Assembly (NCBI RefSeq): GCF_001758425.2
Contig: NZ_MDSS02000015.1
Span: forward strand, 1 to 61,103
Length of the DNA: 61,103 nt
Direction: 5' to 3'
From: Nesterenkonia sp. PF2B19
Lineage (GTDB): Bacteria; Actinomycetota; Actinomycetes; Actinomycetales; Micrococcaceae
The translations under genes were made by a program, and so were the position numbers. Below the pieces are notes generated by a model that worked only from the letters and a program-made list of their open reading frames with translations, searched no databases and was not told the DNA's origin. Within the stretch, counting starts at the first letter, position 1. Each line of letters starts with the position of its first letter. Shown here piece after piece: positions 26,324 through 34,221 of this stretch.

Positions 26324-26614
26324 TCATCGGCCCCGCGGCGCCATCGCTGTGAGCGCGAGCTCCCCGGACTCCACCCGCCGACGGTGCGAACGTGCCATGA
26401 CCACCGCGGTGAGGGGACCGAAGAACGGCAACGTGAACGCCAGCAGCCCCAGCACCAGCTTCCACCCGGGGGCCAGGCCGGGGCAGCGAAAGATCTCCAC
26501 CAGCGCCCAGACGAGCAGGGCGAGCGTCAGAAGCCCTGCTCCGCTGGCGACGGCCTCAAACCCGGCCGGAACCAGCGGGTTGGCGGACAGGAGCATCAGC
26601 GCGTCAGCAGTCAT
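26324..26614 (-). CDS. Small two-helix membrane protein (PLDc_N-like)
   Basis: This 96-residue protein has a hydrophobic segment near residues 12-40, then VEIFRCPGLAPGWKLVLGLLAFTLPFFGPLTAVVMA. That pattern is the helix, short basic loop with PGWK, and second helix of phospholipase-D nuclease N-terminal (PLDc_N) membrane domains. ATG 26614 (MTADAL) is preferred over one three codons earlier. It is isolated and convergent with the PheC-like gene. Function unknown. Confidence 0.6.
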   Translation of the reverse strand: MTADALMLLSANPLVPAGFEAVASGAGLLTLALLVWALVEIFRCPGLAPGWKLVLGLLAFTLPFFGPLTAVVMARSHRRRVESGELALTAMAPRGR

Positions 26615-26689
26615 GGCCCCCACGGCACCCCCTCAGAACGCACCAACTCAGGCGGAGCTGCTCAAGGAGCGCTCATCGACGAAACCGTG

Positions 26690-27330
26690 AATCAGGCGAA
26701 ACAAATAGTCACTTAATCACATTAAGCAACAATCCAAATCATTCGGCAATGCAATTAGAAGCTTATGCGCTCCATCGTTGAGCTTCTATAAAATCCGCTC
26801 GACTTGCCAGACATGCAAGTAGCCCCGGAATAACTTCCCGAACCCGCCCACGGGCCATACACCCGATAGGTCTGACTACCATAAAGACTCCCGGTGCTGC
26901 ATGTTAGGACAATTCTGTGCAAGCCATTCCCTCCCGAGCAATAGGATGCCCTACCGTGCTGCGGAGAAGTGGGATGAGAGACAATGGAGCATCCGATTGG
27001 TGCCGCGGAAGCAGCTTGGGGAACTGCCGTAATAAATATCCCTGCAAAAATTGCGCCAATAACAAATTTAGATAGAGACCTCATAGTGCATCAACCTCGA
27101 CTCTCAAGTAAACGAAATTGCCCTATTCTAGGACACGAGGCAGACTACATCATGACATACATCACATCAAGGCATGTACTTGCGCTCACGGCGTGGATTC
27201 GTCAGGATCTAACTGTCAGAGACCGGGCAAGGTCGCAATATGATTCGTAGATGGCCCGCAGAATTCTACGCACGGTCGATGAGCGCCAATCCATTCGTTG
27301 TCAGGTCTCGTTTGACTCGGCTCGGTCGAG
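26690..27330. other. AT-rich island in a GC-rich chromosome
   Basis: Over about 640 bases the composition falls sharply, with many A/T runs and unbiased third codon positions. On both sides GC-rich sequence resumes. The stretch holds one convincing gene (26755-27084). No tRNA, integrase, IS or flanking repeat was seen that would mark the entry route. Confidence 0.75.
26755..27084 (-). CDS. Small secreted four-cysteine protein, unknown family
   Basis: This 109-residue product has a clear Sec signal peptide: MRSLSK, a hydrophobic core to residue 22, and signal-peptidase I site ASA before APIG. The mature part of about 82 residues is Gly/Ser/Tyr-rich with four Cys (near 32, 49, 61 and 90), enough for two disulfides. 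Codon use is A/T-rich, unlike the neighbours, indicating recent acquisition. A gagg site is about ten bases before the ATG. It could be a small toxin, bacteriocin-like peptide or surface protein. No immunity or export gene adjoins it, so no function is claimed. Confidence 0.65.
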   Translation of the reverse strand: MRSLSKFVIGAIFAGIFITAVPQAASAAPIGCSIVSHPTSPQHGRASYCSGGNGLHRIVLTCSTGSLYGSQTYRVYGPWAGSGSYSGATCMSGKSSGFYRSSTMERISF

Positions 27331-27525
27331 CAGCTCCACACACGAAACTTACACTGTCGGCTTCAATCTTCGTCCTGAAAGCCGACGCAAGCGCCAGTGC
27401 CCAGATTGCGACCAGCCGTCAGCACGACCCCGAAACGCGCTGAGCTGGTGCGTTCCCGCCCGAATGACGCTCGACAGCGCCTGATTCCGGTGGAAACGCA
27501 CCAGCTCAACGGTGACGGAGTGCGT
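27085..27525. other. Intergenic stretch without a convincing gene
   Basis: The AT-rich part to about 27330 probably carries the promoter of the secreted protein. Short open frames at 27240-27484 overlap in two frames with no ribosome site and no recognisable product. The only structured element is the hairpin at 27441-27508. Confidence 0.6.
27441..27508. terminator. Inverted repeat after the ABC operon
   Basis: Arms tgagctggtgcgtt (27441-27454) and its exact complement (27495-27508) enclose 40 bases. It lies 18 bases past the stop of the ATP-binding gene on the minus strand, where a terminator is expected. Confidence 0.55.
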
Positions 27526-28317
27526 CTACTGCAGCATCGTCTTGTCGTCGACGACGGCGCCCTTGAGCTTGCCGAACTCGGCCAGCAGGTCCTCCGGGGT
27601 CATCTGAGACTTCCGCTCAGCATCGACGTCGAGGATGATCCGACCCTCGTGCATCATGATCAGCCGGTTGCCCACCTCCAAGGCTTGGACCATGTTGTGG
27701 GTGACCATCAGGGTGGTCAGCCCCTTCTCCTCCACCACGGAGCGGGTGAGCCGGGTGACCAGCTCCGCCCGCTGCGGGTCCAGGGCGGCGGTGTGCTCGT
27801 CCAGCAGCAGCACCCGGGGGTCGGAGTAGGTGGCCATGAGCAGGCTCAGCGCCTGCCGCTGCCCGCCGGAGAGCAGCCCGACCTTGGTCTTGAGACGCTT
27901 CTCCAGGCCCAGCTCCAGCTGGGTCAGCGCCTCGGCGAACCGCTCGCGCTTCGCCTTGGTCACACCCCGGGCCAGGCCGCGCATCTTGCCGCGACGGTCG
28001 GCCAGGGAGAGGTTCTCCTCGATGGTGAGGTTCGGGGCGGTGCCGGCCATGGGGTCCTGGAAGACCCGGCCCACCCGCGCCGCGCGCTGGTGCTCCTTGA
28101 GTCGACTGACGTCCTTGCCGTCGAGGGCGACGACGCCGTCGTCCTGGATGATCCGGCCCGCCACGGTGTTCAGCAGGGTGGACTTCCCGGCCCCGTTGGA
28201 GCCGATCACGGTGACGAAGTCGCCCTCGGCCATCTCGAGGTCCACGTCCACCAGGGCCCGACGCTCGTTGACCGTGCCGGGGAAGAACGTCTTGGACACG
28301 GAGGTGATGCTCAGCAT
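27526..28317 (-). CDS. ABC transporter ATP-binding protein (aromatic amino acid / TrpX-Y-Z type)
   Basis: This 263-residue ATPase has Walker A GSNGAGKST near residues 37-45, Q-loop VFQDPMAGTAPNLTIEENL near 90, signature LSGGQRQAL near 150, and Walker B VLLLDEHTAALDP near 173. It serves the permease and binding protein upstream on the same strand. This three-part layout with an ABC_sub_bind receptor is the type annotated as putative tryptophan/tyrosine transporters, fitting an aromatic catabolic locus. The start codon overlaps the restored permease end. Confidence 0.88.
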   Translation of the reverse strand: MLSITSVSKTFFPGTVNERRALVDVDLEMAEGDFVTVIGSNGAGKSTLLNTVAGRIIQDDGVVALDGKDVSRLKEHQRAARVGRVFQDPMAGTAPNLTIEENLSLADRRGKMRGLARGVTKAKRERFAEALTQLELGLEKRLKTKVGLLSGGQRQALSLLMATYSDPRVLLLDEHTAALDPQRAELVTRLTRSVVEEKGLTTLMVTHNMVQALEVGNRLIMMHEGRIILDVDAERKSQMTPEDLLAEFGKLKGAVVDDKTMLQ

Positions 28318-28318
28318 G

Positions 28319-29262
28319 TCAGGCTCCCTTCTTGCCGGCGCCGGCAGCGGCGTCGGAGGTCAGCGTGGCCTCGGCGGCGGCGTTCAGCGCTGAGCGCCCC
28401 TTGCGACGGCGGGTGAGCTTGGCGAAGCCTTCCACTGCGGCAGCAGCAGGGCGGCCACCACCAGCACCGCGGACATCAGCTTCATGTCGTTCGGGTTCAG
28501 CCCCACGTTGAGGGCCAGCTGGATGGCCAGGCGGTAGATGACGGCCCCCAGGACGACCGCCAGGGTCGCCTGGAAGACGGTGCGGGTGCCGAAGATCGCC
28601 TGACCGACGATCACCGAGGCCAGGCCCACCAGGATCAGACCGATGCCCATGCCGATGTCGGCGAAGCCCTGATGCTGGGCCACCACGGCGCCGGAGATGC
28701 CGACCAGCCCGTTGGAGAGCATCAGTCCGGTGATCTTCTGCCGGTCGGTGGAGACCGCGAAGGAGCGGATCATCTGCTCGTTGTCGCCGGTGGCCTGCAG
28801 TGCCAGGCCGTTGTCCGTGTGGAGATACCAGTCCATGACGAGCTTGAAGATCACCGCCACCGCGGCGAGCACCAGCACGGAGGTCCAGCCGACCCCGGCC
28901 ACGGAGCGCAGCGCGCTGATCATGGTGTCCTGCCCCAGCAGGGGCACATTGGCCCCGCCCATGATGCGCAGGTTGATCGAATAGAGCCCGATCATCGTCA
29001 GGATGCCGGCCAGCAGGCCGTTGATGTTGCCCTTGGTGTGCAGCAGCCCGGTGATCAGGCCGGCCAGGCAGCCGACGACGAACGCCGCCGCCGTCGCCAG
29101 GAAGGGGTTGACCCCGTTGGTGATCAGGATCGCCGCCGTCGCCGCGCCCGAGGTGAACGAACCGTCCACCGTCAGGTCGGGGAAGTTCAGGATCCTGAAG
29201 GTCAGGTAGACGCCCAGGGCCATGATCGCGTAGATCAGCCCGAGCTCAAGTGCTGTGATCAT
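28319..29262 (-). CDS. ABC transporter permease (frame broken near 28425-28435)
   Basis: This BPD_transp_2 (LivH/RbsC-like) permease has about eight to nine helices. It starts with MITALELGLIYAIMALGVYL and carries LTVDGSFTSGAA near residues 30-42, a family hallmark. As read, the frame ends early at 28384 with a Pro/Ser-rich tail. In the adjacent frame the protein continues GFAKLTRRRKGRSAL and stops at 28319-28321, overlapping the next ATG as expected in an operon. A missing base in the tggaaggcttc context restores about 314 residues. The lesion affects only the cytoplasmic tail. Confidence 0.85.
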
Positions 29263-29416
29263 CTGTCCTCATCCGCCGTCGTCGGCCGGGTCCCGCCCGA
29301 CGACGTCTCCACGTCCGCCCAGGGAACGGGCACCGGCTCGGCCTGGTGGGCCAGGCCGATGCCCGTCCTGGATTCTGTCTCTGGGTGATCCTACGCGTGC
29401 GTGATCGGCGTCAGGG

Positions 29417-30490
29417 TCACTCGTCGTCCTCGTCGACGTCGTCCTCAGAGTCCTCATCCGAGTCCTCGTCGCCGTCCTCGGGGTCCAGCTCCTCGAGATC
29501 CTCGCCGACCACGCCGTCGGCCCGGTCGAGCAGCTCGTCGTCGAGCTCGATGCCCATCTGCTCGGCGGCCTCCGGGTTGACGACCAGCTCGAGGACCTCA
29601 CCGGTCTCCACGGGCATCTCGGCCGGGTCCTCGCCATCCTGGAGGATCCGCAGCGCCATCTCCCCGGCCTGGCGGCCCAGGTTCTCGTAGTTGATGCCGT
29701 AGGTGGCCAGCGCCCCGCGCTGCACCGAGTCGCCCTCGGCCGCGATGACGGGGATCTGGTTCTGGTGCGAGTACTGCAGCACCGACTCCAGAGCCGAGAC
29801 GACGGCGTTGTCGGTGGGCACGTAGATCGCGTCCACACTCAGCGACTCCACGCCCTGCTGGACCTCTGCGGAGTTCGAGACGGTGGCCTCGTGGATCTCT
29901 AGGCCCAGCTCCTCGGCGGCCTCGTGCGCCAGTTCCACCTGGACGGCCGCGTTGACCTCGCCGGAGGAGTAGACGATGCCGACCGACTCGACGTCCGGGG
30001 CGATCTCCTGGAGCAGCTCCAGCTGGTCGGCCACCGGGTTCATGTCCGAGGCGCCGGTGACGTTGCCGCCCGGGGCGTCCCAGTCGTCCACCAGGCCGGC
30101 CTCCTGCGGCTCGGTCACCGAGGAGAAGACGATCGGGATGTCGGTGATGGACTGGGCGGCCGCCTGGGCGGTGGGGGTGGCGATCGCGTGGACCAGGTCA
30201 TGGCCTGCGGTGGCGAAGGTGCCGGCGATGTTGGTGGCGGTGGCCTGATCGTTCTGGGCGTTCTGCTCGTCCCAGTCCACCTCGACGCCGGCGTCCTCGA
30301 AGGCCGCCTTGAAGCCTTCGCGGGCGGCGTCCAGCGAGGGGTGGGAGACGATCTGGGTGATGCCGATGGAGTAGCTGTCGCCGTCGTCGCCGCCGTCCTC
30401 TCCCTCGCCGCCGCCGTCGCAGGCGGTGAGCAGCAGAGCGGCGGCGGCCGTGGCGGCCGAGAGCCTCAGAATGGTGCTGTGGTGTCGCAT
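29417..30490 (-). CDS. ABC transporter substrate-binding lipoprotein (ABC_sub_bind family)
   Basis: The 357-residue product has a lipoprotein signal (LLLTACDGG, lipid Cys near 25) and a receptor of the ABC_sub_bind/TrpX type. Features are IGITQIVSHPSLDAAREGFK near 43, IATPTAQAA, DIPIVFSSVTEP and VDAIYVPTDNAVVSALE. The C-terminus ends in a long Asp/Glu tail, an unusual feature. ATG 30490 has an excellent gaggag site; a start five codons earlier lacks one. The likely ligand is an aromatic amino acid, by family and context. First gene of the operon. Confidence 0.85.
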   Translation of the reverse strand: MRHHSTILRLSAATAAAALLLTACDGGGEGEDGGDDGDSYSIGITQIVSHPSLDAAREGFKAAFEDAGVEVDWDEQNAQNDQATATNIAGTFATAGHDLVHAIATPTAQAAAQSITDIPIVFSSVTEPQEAGLVDDWDAPGGNVTGASDMNPVADQLELLQEIAPDVESVGIVYSSGEVNAAVQVELAHEAAEELGLEIHEATVSNSAEVQQGVESLSVDAIYVPTDNAVVSALESVLQYSHQNQIPVIAAEGDSVQRGALATYGINYENLGRQAGEMALRILQDGEDPAEMPVETGEVLELVVNPEAAEQMGIELDDELLDRADGVVGEDLEELDPEDGDEDSDEDSEDDVDEDDE

Positions 30491-30598
30491 GGGGGTTCTC
30501 CTCATCTGTGGTGCGGATCAGTCATCAGCGCTGGTGAGCGATCCATGACTGACATCATGCGCGACGTCGGCGCCGATTGTCTGCCCTCGGCGGGCGTG

Positions 30599-31963
30599 TC
30601 AGCGCGAAGACTTCAGGATGGTGAGCTCTTCGCGGTCGCTGTCGTCGGTCAGGTTGATGCCCTGCAGGCGCTTCGGAACCACCGAGACCGCCAGGAAGGA
30701 CATCACGGCCAGGGCCGCGATGTAGACGCCGATCAGCCAGGACTTTCCGGTGGTGTCCAGGATGGTCTGGGCGATCGTGGCGGCGAAGGCCCCACCGATG
30801 ATCGAGCCGAGCGCGTAGCCGATGGAGACCCCGGAGAAGCGGATGGCCACCGGGAACATCTCGGCGTAGAGCGCGGACTGCGGGCCGTAGGAGGGTCCGA
30901 GGCCCACGGTGAGCACGAAGATCGCCAGGGCGAACAGCGGCAGGGAGGCGGTGTCCAGGAGGAACCACATGGGCACCGCCCAGACGATGATGATGCCGTA
31001 GCCGATCTGGAAGGTGCGCACTCGGCCGATGCGGTCGGAGACCCAGCCGCCGAAGAGGGTGAAGCAGAACCAGCCCACGCCTCCGATGAGCGAGGCGATG
31101 AGCGTCTCGGTGCGCTCCATACCCAGGTGGCTGACGCCGTAGGCGGCGAAGAAGGCGATGACCAAGTAGCCGGCGGCGTTGTTGGCGGCGAAGATCAGCG
31201 CGGCCAGGAAGGTGTACTTCTTATGGGTGGTCACCAGCTCCTTCAGCGGGGCCGAAGACTCCTTCTTCCGCTCCTTCATCTCGGTGAACACCGGGGACTC
31301 GTCGACCTTCACCCGGATCAGGTAGCCGACGATGATCAGCACGAAGGAGAACAGGAACGGCACGCGCCAGCCCCATTCGAGGAACTGCTCCTCAGTGGTG
31401 ACGGCGTTGAGGCCGAACATGAACCCGGTGGCCAGCAGCATCCCCAGCGGGACGCCGATCTGCGGATAGGCGCCGAAGAGGCCGCGCTTGTGGCGCGGGG
31501 CGTGCTCCACCGACAGCAGCGCGGCACCGCCCCACTCCCCGCCGGCGGAGAGTCCCTGCAGGATCCGCAGGAAGATCAGGATCATCGGCGCGGCGATGCC
31601 CAGGGTGGCGTAGGTGGGCAGCAGGCCGATGAGCACGGTCGCTCCGCCCATGCCCATCAGCGTGATGACCAGGACGATCTTGCGTCCGAACCTGTCCCCC
31701 AGCCAGCCGGCCAGGATGGCGCCGAGGGGTCGGAAGAGGAAGGAGATGCCGATGGAGGCCCAGGCGACGATCTGCGCCAACGCCTGGTTCTCCTGGCCGA
31801 GAGGCTCGAAGTACAGCACGGCGAGCACGAAGCCTGCCGCCTGCGCGTAGATGAAGAAGTCGTACCACTCGATGGTGGTGCCCACGAGCGTCCCGGCGAG
31901 GACCTTCTTCTCCTCGCGGGTCATCTCATGGCCTTCGGTGCTGAGATAGATCGTCTGGCTCAT
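30599..31963 (-). CDS. MHS-family MFS transporter, probable phenylacetate permease
   Basis: This 454-residue, 12-helix major facilitator has the MHS (metabolite:H+ symporter) hallmarks: GTTIEWYDFFIYA near residues 25-37, GWLGDRFGRK in loop 2-3, and RILQGLSAGGEWGGA near 130. Relatives carry aromatic and dicarboxylic acids. A PaaR operator sits inside its promoter, so it is co-regulated with phenylacetate degradation. Phenylacetate import is the natural guess. ATG 31963 (MSQTIYLSTEGHEM) has a ggagag site; earlier starts approach the operator. Single-gene unit. Confidence 0.87.
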   Translation of the reverse strand: MSQTIYLSTEGHEMTREEKKVLAGTLVGTTIEWYDFFIYAQAAGFVLAVLYFEPLGQENQALAQIVAWASIGISFLFRPLGAILAGWLGDRFGRKIVLVITLMGMGGATVLIGLLPTYATLGIAAPMILIFLRILQGLSAGGEWGGAALLSVEHAPRHKRGLFGAYPQIGVPLGMLLATGFMFGLNAVTTEEQFLEWGWRVPFLFSFVLIIVGYLIRVKVDESPVFTEMKERKKESSAPLKELVTTHKKYTFLAALIFAANNAAGYLVIAFFAAYGVSHLGMERTETLIASLIGGVGWFCFTLFGGWVSDRIGRVRTFQIGYGIIIVWAVPMWFLLDTASLPLFALAIFVLTVGLGPSYGPQSALYAEMFPVAIRFSGVSIGYALGSIIGGAFAATIAQTILDTTGKSWLIGVYIAALAVMSFLAVSVVPKRLQGINLTDDSDREELTILKSSR

Positions 31964-32053
31964 GTGCTCTCCGGGTGCGGTCGATGCGGACGGGCCGCCG
32001 GCAAAGGGGCCGGATCGTGTGATGCAGCTCACCTCTGCGACAGAATGTACCAG

Positions 32054-32083
32054 ATTTATTGACCGAACGGTTGGTCAGTTCAA
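32054..32083 (-). promoter_or_regulatory. MHS transporter promoter with PaaR operator in the spacer
   Basis: On the minus strand a TTGAAC box (plus 32078-32083) and an ATAAAT box (plus 32054-32059) are 18 bases apart. The operator attgaccgaacggttggtca (32058-32077) fills the spacer, with outer TGACC/GGTCA arms perfectly complementary. Predicted direct steric repression. Confidence 0.8.
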
Positions 32084-32167
32084 AAAGTCACCCAGACTCA
32101 GCACGTCGACTCCGCTGACGACGAGATGCAGACCGTGCTGGGCCGCTGAGGCAACATGACGGTGGGT

Positions 32168-33601
32168 CTACCAGGCGATGACGTGGGACTGAGAGACTTC
32201 ACGCAGCCCGTGAGTGCCGAACTCAAGACCGAACCCGGATTCCTTGGCCCCACCGAAGGGGATCCGAGGATCGACCGCACCATGCTTGTTGATCCAGGTG
32301 GTACCGGCCTCCAACCGGGCCGCCACCGCCCGGGCCCGGTCCAGGTCCGAGGACCAGACCGAGGAGCCCAGCCCGACCTCCAGAGCATTGGCCGCGGTGA
32401 TGGCCTGTTCCAGATCGGTGTAGCGGATGATCGGCAGCACCGGCCCGAACTGCTCCTCGACCACCAGAGGGTTGTCTTCCTCGATGTCGGCCACCAGGGT
32501 GGTCGGGTAGAAATGTCCACCGCGCCCCGCGATGACCTCGGGGTCTGGGTCTCCTCCGATGAGGATCCTGGCCCCGGAGTCCTGGGCCGCGGTGACCAGC
32601 CGGTCCACGATCTCCCACTGGGCACGGTTCTGCACCGGGCCCAGCACATTGGCCTCATCGAGCCCGACTCCCATGGGCATCTGCCCGGCGATCGCCACCA
32701 GAGCGTCACAGACCTGGTCATAGAGGGCATCGGGGACATAGAGGCGTTTCATGGCCGCGCAGGTCTGCCCGGTGTTGATGAATGCCCCCCAGAAGAGGTC
32801 TTCGGCGATCGCGGTCGGGTAAGCGTCGTCCAGGACGATGCCGGCGTCGTTGCCGCCCAGTTCCATGGTCAGCCGCTTCACGGTCTCGGAGGCTGCGGCG
32901 ATGATCTTCTTGCCCGTGGGGGTGGAGCCGGTGAACATGATCTTGGCGATGTCAGGGTGCCGAGTGAGTCGGTCCCCGGTGTCTCCGCGCCCGGGCACGG
33001 CGATGAGCACATCAGGATCGAGCACCGTGTTGAGCACCTCGACCAGTCCCAGCACCGACAGCGGGGTGTATTCGGAGGGTTTGATCACCACGGTGTTGCC
33101 CATCCGCAGGGAAGGAGCGATCTGCCAGATGCTGATCATCATCGGCCAGTTCCACGGCCCGATCGCCCCGACCACGCCCAGGGGGCGGTGGTGCAGCTCC
33201 GCCCGGCCGGATTCGTCATCGACGATGACCTCCGGCTCCACCGGGAAGGACGCGGTGGCGCGCAGCCAGGCCACACAGGCCCCGACCTCGAACCGGGCAT
33301 TGGGCCCATTGAGGGGTTTGCCCTGTTCCCGGGAGAGCAGCACCGCCAGTTCCTCGGCATGGGCCTCGATCGCTTCAGCAGCCGCGTTGAGCAGTTCTGC
33401 CCGGTCTGCATCCGAGCGGGCGGCCCATCCGGGCTGAGCCGCTCGGGCCCGGGCCACGGCGGCATCGAGGTCCTCCACGGTGGCCTCAGGGGCTCGACCC
33501 ACCACCTCCCCGGTGGCCGGGTCCAAGATCTCCCGCCCCCCAACAGCCGGCTGGATCCGCTCCAGCAGGGACACCTTCTGGGGCACGTTCTGCGTCGTCA
33601 T
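32168..33601 (-). CDS. Aldehyde dehydrogenase, probable phenylacetaldehyde dehydrogenase
   Basis: This 477-residue NAD(P)-dependent aldehyde dehydrogenase has IGPWNWPMMISIWQIAPSLRMGN near residue 145 (split here), FTGSTPTGKK for NAD, catalytic Glu in TMELGGND, and the nucleophilic Cys in NTGQTCAAMKRL near 273. It lies divergent from the copper amine oxidase with only the small membrane protein between them. The expected substrate is phenylacetaldehyde or 4-hydroxyphenylacetaldehyde, giving the acid that enters the paa or homoprotocatechuate route. That specificity is inferred from context. ATG 33601 has an aggaggaat site. Confidence 0.85.
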   Translation of the reverse strand: MTTQNVPQKVSLLERIQPAVGGREILDPATGEVVGRAPEATVEDLDAAVARARAAQPGWAARSDADRAELLNAAAEAIEAHAEELAVLLSREQGKPLNGPNARFEVGACVAWLRATASFPVEPEVIVDDESGRAELHHRPLGVVGAIGPWNWPMMISIWQIAPSLRMGNTVVIKPSEYTPLSVLGLVEVLNTVLDPDVLIAVPGRGDTGDRLTRHPDIAKIMFTGSTPTGKKIIAAASETVKRLTMELGGNDAGIVLDDAYPTAIAEDLFWGAFINTGQTCAAMKRLYVPDALYDQVCDALVAIAGQMPMGVGLDEANVLGPVQNRAQWEIVDRLVTAAQDSGARILIGGDPDPEVIAGRGGHFYPTTLVADIEEDNPLVVEEQFGPVLPIIRYTDLEQAITAANALEVGLGSSVWSSDLDRARAVAARLEAGTTWINKHGAVDPRIPFGGAKESGFGLEFGTHGLREVSQSHVIAW

Positions 33602-33638
33602 CGCTGTGATTCCTCCTCCATCGTCAGGAATGCTTCAT

Positions 33639-34142
33639 TCACTTCACTGTGCGCGACGGCTGCCGGGAAGGTGTTGTCTTCCCCTGCAGCCTTCTATGAC
33701 GGGAGCGCGCCGTCTCCCCGGCCCGAGTCTCTCGCCGCAAGCCCAGATGCCAGCACATGGCCGCCAGCACCAGCAGGAGTTCCGCCGTCGCGAACCCGAG
33801 GGCGAGATGCATGAGCGGCTCGTGCAGCTCGGCCGGCCCGACGCCGCCGCCGTGGTGGGACACGTCCGCCTCGAGTTCTCCGGGGCTCCCCGTCTCAGCG
33901 CCGTTCGACCTCATCAGACCGAGATGCAGGATCAGCATCCCGGCATTCATGACGGCGATCATCGTCCAGGCGCGCAGGGACTCGCCCCGCCAGAGGTGGC
34001 CCGCGCACGGCAGGCACACCACGGCCATGGCAGCCATGACGAGACCCATCAGCAGTCCTCCATGGCCCAGCAGGACCAGGTGCACCACGCCGGAGAGCGC
34101 CGCACAGGTCGCCGCGGCACGACGCAGGACGACGGGCGCCAT
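33639..34142 (-). CDS. His/Met-rich four-helix membrane protein next to the amine oxidase
   Basis: This 167-residue protein has four hydrophobic helices (about 6-24, 27-45, 54-73, 105-128). His and Met residues lie in or near them (VVHLVLLGHGG, MNAGMLILHLGLM, DVSHHGGG, ELHEPLMHLALGFATAE). No named family is certain; some DUF5134-like features occur. ATG 34142 is chosen for its gaggtga site. A start at 34181 lacks one and would abut the operator. It is transcribed toward the aldehyde dehydrogenase (37-base gap) and divergent from the copper amine oxidase. A role in copper supply is an attractive guess only. Confidence 0.6.
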   Translation of the reverse strand: MAPVVLRRAAATCAALSGVVHLVLLGHGGLLMGLVMAAMAVVCLPCAGHLWRGESLRAWTMIAVMNAGMLILHLGLMRSNGAETGSPGELEADVSHHGGGVGPAELHEPLMHLALGFATAELLLVLAAMCWHLGLRRETRAGETARSRHRRLQGKTTPSRQPSRTVK

Positions 34143-34188
34143 GGGCGTCACCTCTTCCCTGAATGCTGTGAACTGTGCCATATTTATT

Positions 34189-34204
34189 TTGAGCGTGCGC
34201 TCAA
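34189..34204. promoter_or_regulatory. Perfect palindrome, predicted operator of the amine module
   Basis: TTGAGCG-TG-CGCTCAA has perfect 7-base arms. It sits in the 79-base divergent region, 17 bases before the amine oxidase ATG and 46 before the membrane-protein ATG. A second copy is at 40726. The adjacent TetR gene (36141) is the likely binder, though the AraC protein is possible. Confidence 0.8.
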
Positions 34205-34221
34205 CTATAAGGAGGAGTTCG

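Noticed and set aside
26641-26680. gctcaaggagcgctca as a third amine-module operator
   Set aside because: The arms do not match TTGAGCG...CGCTCAA in spacing and there is no promoter context.
26690-27330. Prophage or integrative element
   Set aside because: There is no integrase, repeats or phage genes, and it is only about 640 bases. Described as an AT-rich island only.
27240-27484. Two overlapping short plus-strand frames after the AT-rich island
   Set aside because: No start signals, no recognisable product, mixed composition, and the second runs into the hairpin after the ABC operon.
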